From Limibacter armeniacum (GTDB taxonomy: Bacteria; Bacteroidota; Bacteroidia; Cytophagales; Flammeovirgaceae): a stretch of 64,000 bases of DNA. Location of the stretch: assembly GCF_036880985.1 (NCBI RefSeq), contig NZ_JBAJNO010000009.1:868001-932000 (forward strand). Direction: 5' to 3'. The position numbers and the translations under genes were made by a program. Below are positions 58,732 through 64,000 of the stretch, piece after piece (position 1 is the first letter of the stretch; each line of letters begins with the position of its first letter). The notes under the pieces were generated by a model. It did no database searches. It was given only the letters and a program-made list of their open reading frames with translations, and was not told where the DNA came from.

Positions 58732-58825
58732 TGTTTTATCAGGTTAAATTAGGTATAGGTATTCGCTAGTTGTTATTCTTCCTCCTTAACATATGCTAGC
58801 CTCTGCTGCAGTTTTATTGGTAGTG

Positions 58826-59590
58826 TTACTGTTTCACTCTAAGCTTTACTTCATCAAACGTTCCAAGGTTTTTTTCGTGGTATGTTCCCATCCATTTATC
58901 CCAAAAAGTGAAGTACAAACCATAGTTGCCCTTACAATATTTATGATGCAGGTTATGGTAAACCGAAGTATTGACCAACCTTCCGATTTTGGTATTGTTC
59001 AGTGCTTTTGGCATCAGTTCGTACCCTAAATGTCCATAAACATTATGAAGGAAGTTAAATAAAAGAAAGACTAACATCACCGATATATGGACTGGAACTG
59101 TAAAAAAAATAACAAAAAATGCCATTCCCTCCAAGACACTTTCGAGTGGGTGAAATGCATATGCAGCCCAAGGAGATGGATTGGTTGACCTGTGATGCAC
59201 CAAATGAACCCATTTAAAAACCCGAGGGTGATGCATAAACCTGTGAGTCCAATAAAAATAGGTGTCGTGTATCAAGATTACCAATGGGAAAGAAAGTATA
59301 TAATACCACATTGGATAAGCTTCCAAATCCTTATAAAGCATAGAATAAGGCTTTACCCACGGACTCATACTTATGGCTGCGATTATGGCAAAAACCAGTA
59401 CTGTCAGTACAGAATAAAGCAACTCACGCTGATAGTCTTTCCTTTTTGGAAAAGCCATTTGAATCTTCTTGAAGCTCCATTTCTTTTTGAAAATCACATA
59501 CCAAACCAGAAATGCCACACCTGAAATCACCAGATAACGTGAAAACAGCATGGTAGTTACTCTTGTCATTCGATCCAGTATTTCTTCCAT
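58826..59590 (-). CDS. Sterol desaturase/fatty acid hydroxylase family membrane protein
   Basis: A 254-residue integral membrane di-iron enzyme. The His-box pattern of the family is seen: HDTYFYWTHRFMHH, HLVHHRS, then the third box NTSVYHNLHHKYCKGNYGLYF. Four hydrophobic segments surround these boxes. Members hydroxylate or desaturate lipids (sterols, sphingolipids, ether lipids, carotenoids); the substrate here cannot be read from sequence. Monocistronic, divergent from the thioesterase gene. Confidence 0.93.
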   Translation of the reverse strand: MEEILDRMTRVTTMLFSRYLVISGVAFLVWYVIFKKKWSFKKIQMAFPKRKDYQRELLYSVLTVLVFAIIAAISMSPWVKPYSMLYKDLEAYPMWYYILSFPLVILIHDTYFYWTHRFMHHPRVFKWVHLVHHRSTNPSPWAAYAFHPLESVLEGMAFFVIFFTVPVHISVMLVFLLFNFLHNVYGHLGYELMPKALNNTKIGRLVNTSVYHNLHHKYCKGNYGLYFTFWDKWMGTYHEKNLGTFDEVKLRVKQ

Positions 59591-59719
59591 TTGTTTTGGG
59601 TTTAAAAGGTCAAAAACTGTTGATCAAGGGTTTCTTTTTACAAGAAGTCATGTAAAAGGCTCAAATATTTTATATTCGCCTTGATGATTCTCTATCAGAA
59701 TATAAAAAGCTAAACTATC

Positions 59720-60157
59720 ATGACACAAGAGAGATTGAACTTTCTTCGCAACCAAATCGGAAAAGATTTTTTTGAAGGCCCATCTCAGCTGGGAAACTGG
59801 ATGCAAGGTAAATTGCAAAAGGTTGAGCAAGGTGAGATCGCTATGGAATATGTTGTAAAAAAAGAGATGACTAACCCTGTTGGCATGCTGCATGGAGGCA
59901 TTATCTGTGCTATGCTGGATGAGGCTATCGGTCTGACTTCATATACTTTGGACATTACACACTTTTATCCAACTGTTAACTTAAATGTAGACTACCTATC
60001 TTCTGTAAAAGAAGGAGATAAAGTTGTTGTAAGTACAAAAGTTATCCGTCAGGGTAGACATGTCATACATATCGAAGGGAAACTTTTCAGCGATGAGGGT
60101 AAGCTTCTAGCCAAAGCCAGCAGCAACCTTATTAAAAGCCATATTGAGATCAAATAA
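59720..60157 (+). CDS. PaaI-family hotdog-fold thioesterase
   Basis: A 145-residue hotdog-fold protein. NPVGMLHGGIICAMLDEAIG is the PaaI/acyl-CoA thioesterase signature with the HGG loop, followed by TVNLNVDYLSSVKEGDKVVV and the C-terminal strand. It hydrolyses acyl- or aryl-CoA thioesters; the substrate is unknown. Single gene with its own perfect terminator; divergent from the hydroxylase. Confidence 0.92.
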   Translation: MTQERLNFLRNQIGKDFFEGPSQLGNWMQGKLQKVEQGEIAMEYVVKKEMTNPVGMLHGGIICAMLDEAIGLTSYTLDITHFYPTVNLNVDYLSSVKEGDKVVVSTKVIRQGRHVIHIEGKLFSDEGKLLAKASSNLIKSHIEIK

Positions 60158-60180
60158 GGAATTTTCACTTTCCTATAAAC

Positions 60181-60220
60181 AATTAATGCAGAGACACTAC
60201 CAACTGTCTCTGCATTAATT
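60181..60220 (+). terminator. Terminator of the thioesterase gene
   Basis: Perfect 16-bp arms AATTAATGCAGAGACA / TGTCTCTGCATTAATT with an 8-nt loop. The T-run is weak; the hairpin could serve both convergent genes. Confidence 0.8.
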
Positions 60221-60254
60221 TAAGAAAAGGTGGAATACTTGAATCCTAAGCCCA

Positions 60255-60602
60255 TTACTGGTAGCGCTTGCCTGTCCTAAAGTCATAATAATCTGCATTG
60301 CTGTAATGTATACCAGCCGAAACGAACAAGTCATCTCCTTGCATATAAGCGGTATAGTAGCCGTAACAACCCAATTTTTCGGTACAATGATCCGTCAGCT
60401 CAGAGTTTACTCCTTCTCCGAAAAAAGGAATTGCCTTTACTGATGCACCACTGACTATAGCATCTATCTCAGCAATACTCAGTCCATCTGCCACATAGTA
60501 CAACACACTTTCCCCATCAAGTGTCCCTGTCATACTTTTGTCATCAACCCTATCAGCTTTCAGGTTTAAAGCCAGTTCTTTCAATACGCTTTCTCTATCC
60601 AT
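60255..60602 (-). CDS. Small hypothetical protein
   Basis: A 115-residue protein (MDRESVLKELALNL to TGKRYQ). Helical N-terminal 25 residues, then beta-strand/turn sequence with Tyr- and Gly-rich segments (CTEKLGCYGYYTAYMQ, HYSNADYYDFRTG). Three cysteines are absent from other clues of metal binding (two occur at TEKLGC and DHC). No signal peptide. Not recognised; the neighbouring CAP-domain lipoprotein and thioesterase give no functional clue. Confidence 0.62.
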   Translation of the reverse strand: MDRESVLKELALNLKADRVDDKSMTGTLDGESVLYYVADGLSIAEIDAIVSGASVKAIPFFGEGVNSELTDHCTEKLGCYGYYTAYMQGDDLFVSAGIHYSNADYYDFRTGKRYQ

Positions 60603-60677
60603 AATTCCACTATCAAGGTTTTGGTCTTTTTCTGCTTTCTAAATACGATATTACTAGATTTTCTTGAAATAGAAAAA

Positions 60678-60708
60678 GCGGATGCCTGCTATAAAAGCTG
60701 ACATCCGC
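60678..60708 (-). terminator. Terminator of the CAP-domain gene
   Basis: Arms GCGGATG / CATCCGC plus inner partial pairing (GCC..GAC), followed by a T-run on the minus strand. Confidence 0.82.
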
Positions 60709-60735
60709 CTGAATCAGATAGGATAAACAAGTTGA

Positions 60736-62367
60736 TTACAACCTGTGGAAAATCTGAGTAAAGTAGTAACGACCTGTAGAAGGGTCATACTTTGCAGTAA
60801 TTCCAATATGCGTTGCATTACTACTTTCAATATTTGCTCTATGACCTGAACTGTTTAACCATTGGTTCATTACATACTTCGCTCTTTCTTCATCAGAAAG
60901 ACCTCTGTTGGTATGATAGGCAACGTTTTCAGCAGTCCAATATCCACCAATTTCGGAACGTAGTGATGCTGCTCTTGATGAGAAGTTATCATGGCTGATC
61001 GCTCGTTGTTCAATCTGGTAGTCTGTATGCTCCAATGCATAACGGTCAATTACTGAGTGTCTGGACAATGCAGCTAATCCAATCGACTTTCTGTGTGCAT
61101 TGACAATTTGAAGGATTTCAGCCTCTACTGCTGCCAACTGGTTTTCGGAAGTAGATGTATTGTCGCCAGTATCAGTATTATCACCTGTATTACCAGAACC
61201 TGTATTTCCTCCAGTGTTTGTGTTATCACCAAAATCAGTCGTATCGTCTGTGTTATCTTCCCCTGTATCAGTATTGTCACCAGTATCAGTGTTATCTCCT
61301 GAGTCCGTGTTATCACCAGTATTGTCACCAGACCCTGTATTAGTATTGTCTCCAGTGTTTGTGTTATCACCAGAGTCAGTTGTATCGTCTGTATTGTCTT
61401 CAGTATTGTCAGGAGGTGTTACTTCAAAGCCCCTTACCCTAACAAATACCTGTACAAAGTAATACCTTCCAGTAGCTGGATCCTTGATGGCAGAGATACC
61501 AATATGCGTAAAGTTACTGTTCATGATATTGGCACGGTGCCCTGAACTCTGCATCCATTGGTTGTCCATTACATAAGCGGCATGGTCAATTTCGTAAGGG
61601 AAATTGTGGTAGGCTACGTTTTCACCAAAAGCATTGCCATTCAGCTCTGACATCAGCTCGCTTCCACGAGTACTTGCATAGTCATGGCTGATCTTTCCTT
61701 GAGAGATTTGATACAGGTTATGCTCTTTCGCATATTTATTGGCAATATCATCCAGTACCAAAGAGTGAAGACCAGCTTGGTTTCTGTAGTAGTTTACTTT
61801 TTCCAGAATACCATTTACAACAGATTCATTATCCTGCAAATCCTGTGATGTAGAACCGTTGTCTGTCTCTGTATTATCAGAACCGCCATTATTTCCTCCG
61901 GTTGATCCACCGTTATCTGTACTACCTCCTGAAGAGTCACCTCCGTTGTCTGTATTGTTATCAGTATCTGTATCACCACCTGAAGAACCATTAACAGTTG
62001 TTGAATCTCCTCCAGAAGTATTATCAGAACCGCCATTGTCTGTACCAGTATCACCTCCTCCTGAAGAATCTGATCCTCCATTGTCAGTTCCGGTACTATC
62101 ACCCGAATCGCCGTTGTCTGTACTTGAATCTCCGCCTGATGATGTATTATCAGAACCACCATTGTCTGTTTCAGAACCACTGTTGTCACTGCCACCAGCA
62201 ACACCATCCTCTTCTGTTACGGCATCACCTGTATCAGCTTCTGATCCATCTTCTGGAGTAGTTAGTTCTGTTGAAGGTCCTTTTTCTGTTTCATCATTTT
62301 CTGAACACGAAGGGAATGCCATCAGCATGGCACAAACGCACGAAATCGATAATAGAGTTTTCTTCAT
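60736..62367 (-). CDS. Lipoprotein with two CAP/SCP domains joined by repetitive Asp/Gly/Asn/Thr linkers
   Basis: A 543-residue protein. The signal MKKTLLSISCVCAMLMAFPSC ends in a lipobox (FPSC). After an acidic low-complexity stretch (about residues 25-172) comes a CAP domain (about 175-310; NYYRNQAGLHSLVLDDIANKYA, ENVAYHNF, WMQSSGHRANIMNSNFTHIG, RYYFVQVFV), a second low-complexity stretch (about 310-405) and a second CAP domain (about 405-543; ENVAYHTN, WLNSSGHRANIESSNATHIG, YYFTQIFHRL). Both keep the conserved His/Glu positions of bacterial CAP proteins. Linkers are Asp/Asn/Gly/Ser/Thr-rich repeats. Probably cell-surface; ligand or enzymatic activity unknown. Confidence 0.92.
   Translation of the reverse strand: MKKTLLSISCVCAMLMAFPSCSENDETEKGPSTELTTPEDGSEADTGDAVTEEDGVAGGSDNSGSETDNGGSDNTSSGGDSSTDNGDSGDSTGTDNGGSDSSGGGDTGTDNGGSDNTSGGDSTTVNGSSGGDTDTDNNTDNGGDSSGGSTDNGGSTGGNNGGSDNTETDNGSTSQDLQDNESVVNGILEKVNYYRNQAGLHSLVLDDIANKYAKEHNLYQISQGKISHDYASTRGSELMSELNGNAFGENVAYHNFPYEIDHAAYVMDNQWMQSSGHRANIMNSNFTHIGISAIKDPATGRYYFVQVFVRVRGFEVTPPDNTEDNTDDTTDSGDNTNTGDNTNTGSGDNTGDNTDSGDNTDTGDNTDTGEDNTDDTTDFGDNTNTGGNTGSGNTGDNTDTGDNTSTSENQLAAVEAEILQIVNAHRKSIGLAALSRHSVIDRYALEHTDYQIEQRAISHDNFSSRAASLRSEIGGYWTAENVAYHTNRGLSDEERAKYVMNQWLNSSGHRANIESSNATHIGITAKYDPSTGRYYFTQIFHRL
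61150..61430. repeat. Degenerate DNA repeat coding linker 2 of the CAP protein
   Basis: Repeats of variants of GTATTGTCACCAGTATCAG (TG-rich, period near 15-21 bp, for example TCACCAGTATCAGTGTTATC). They encode D/N/T/G-rich peptides such as GDNTDTGDNTDTG. A slippage- and recombination-prone tract. Confidence 0.8.
61850..62230. repeat. Degenerate DNA repeat coding linker 1 of the CAP protein
   Basis: Long imperfect repeats rich in CCxCC(A/T)TTGTCTGTA/CCACCTGA-type units on the plus strand, coding GGSDNTSSGGDS-like peptides on the minus strand. The antisense frame is proline- and serine-rich and open, which is an artefact of the repeat. Confidence 0.8.
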
Positions 62368-62789
62368 TGTATTTTGTTTGTTGGCTGTTTAGCGACGCTG
62401 AGTTTAATTAGGTATCAATGCTGGCTACTCAACGGGTTAAACGCTGGTTATAATTGTAATTATTTAAGTTAAGTATGGCTAGAAGCCACCTATCTAATGT
62501 TCAATGTTATGAAGCAATATTAATAAACAGGATCTAGATATTGGATTTATTTATTTAATGATTGCATGATTCCACTTTTTCAAAGTCTGTGCCACAATGT
62601 TGTTAACCAAACAAATAAAATGTTAACAGAATTATAAAATAATTAAACACAGTCCTCTGATTATCAATAAGAAGTTCAAACAACAATCATAACTTCTGAT
62701 CAGTAGTCCTCTCATGAAGAGCAATAAGCTATATCAGTTCCTCCATGTACTTTTTTCGTATTCCATCTAAATTCTGTTAACTTAAGCTC
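62368..62789. other. Non-coding gap between divergent genes
   Basis: 420 bp separating the CAP gene from the riboswitch. AT-rich; presumed to contain both promoters. No ORF or hairpin recognised. Confidence 0.5.
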
Positions 62790-62878
62790 GCTTTAGGGGT
62801 GTTCCACATCGTCATGATGTCGGAACTGAGAACTTACCCTTTGAACCTGACGCAGTTAGTACTGCCGTAGGGAAAAGC
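62790..62878 (+). promoter_or_regulatory. TPP riboswitch (THI element) upstream of thiC
   Basis: Matches the thi-box core: P1 GCTTT (62790-62794) with AAAGC (62874-62878), the conserved AGGGGTG, CTGAGA (62826-62831), ACCCTTTGAACCTGA and GTTAGTACTGCCGTAGGGAA. The P3 arm is extended: GTTCC-ACATC-GTCAT-GATGT-C-GGAAC. TPP binding should lower thiC expression. Downstream a hairpin (GATATGG 62891-62897 / CCATATC 62904-62910, extended by GGAAG / CTTCC) may be the expression platform. Confidence 0.93.
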
Positions 62879-62937
62879 TGGAAGTGTACTGATATGGAAA
62901 ATCCCATATCTGGCTTCCTGTCTATTCATTCCTCTAA

Positions 62938-64000
<1,063 letters not shown>

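Noticed and set aside
61160-61462. Second antisense Ser/Val/Pro-rich frame
   Set aside because: Shadow of linker 2 of the CAP protein.
61859-62392. Open proline/serine-rich frame antisense to the CAP gene
   Set aside because: It is the complementary strand of a low-complexity repeat; no start context or domain supports it.

Overview
This is an AT-rich stretch (roughly 40% G+C by eye) of a chromosome from a Bacteroidota bacterium, most likely a marine Cytophagales (Flammeovirgaceae-like) member. The evidence is type IX secretion (T9SS)-style C-terminal sorting domains, FEIERS/YRLKQVD modules, DUF1800/DUF1501 pairs, SpoIIAA-like small proteins, TAnnTTTG-type promoter boxes, weak Shine-Dalgarno signals and very frequent strong rho-independent hairpins. 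No rRNA, tRNA, CRISPR array, integrase, transposase or prophage gene was seen, so the window looks like ordinary chromosome with several accessory blocks.

Layout. (1) 1-7.1 kb, minus strand: the N-terminal half of a DUF4132 (MolR/YehI-like) protein cut by the window edge, a small partner protein, two tandem SpoIIAA/STAS-like proteins (a third copy lies at 58.3 kb) and an unrecognised 1148-residue acidic protein. (2) 7.6-9.1 kb: a secreted T9SS-type protein, related at its C-terminus to the one at 23.6 kb. (3) 9.7-13.4 kb: an efflux operon tolC-hlyD-ABC-2 permease preceded by a cluster of AGTGAAT palindromes. (4) 13.8-19.4 kb, plus strand: a DUF1800/DUF1501/outer-membrane/lipoprotein cassette that sits between the efflux operon and a TetR gene of the same orientation. 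(5) 20.3-24.7 kb: enolase, an RluD-type pseudouridine synthase and a T9SS protein. (6) 25.4-30.4 kb: marR-hutH-hutU-hutI histidine degradation. (7) 30.7-39.3 kb: apaG, a two-component pair, an orphan class I isoprenoid-synthase-like enzyme, a TPR histidine kinase, an UPF0173 hydrolase and a PAS histidine kinase. (8) 39.8-45.6 kb: a TetR-controlled LolCDE-like export operon (LolA-like protein, two FtsX permeases, ATPase, outer-membrane barrel) with a 4 x 14-bp tandem repeat at a stop codon. (9) 45.7-49.5 kb: sdpR-sdpI, idi, sufC-sufD. (10) 50-60.6 kb: a secreted LRR protein, purB, a secreted lipase-like hydrolase, recD2, a fatty acid hydroxylase, a thioesterase and small unknowns. (11) 60.7-62.4 kb: a double CAP-domain lipoprotein with repetitive linkers. 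(12) 62.8-64 kb: a TPP riboswitch and the start of thiC, cut by the right edge.

The items that most deserve a second look are the orphan isoprenoid-synthase-like gene among signalling genes, the DUF4132/SpoIIAA/giant-protein neighbourhood, the tandem repeat at the permease stop codon, and the efflux operon apparently separated from its TetR gene by an inserted cassette. Function calls come from reading motifs without any database search.
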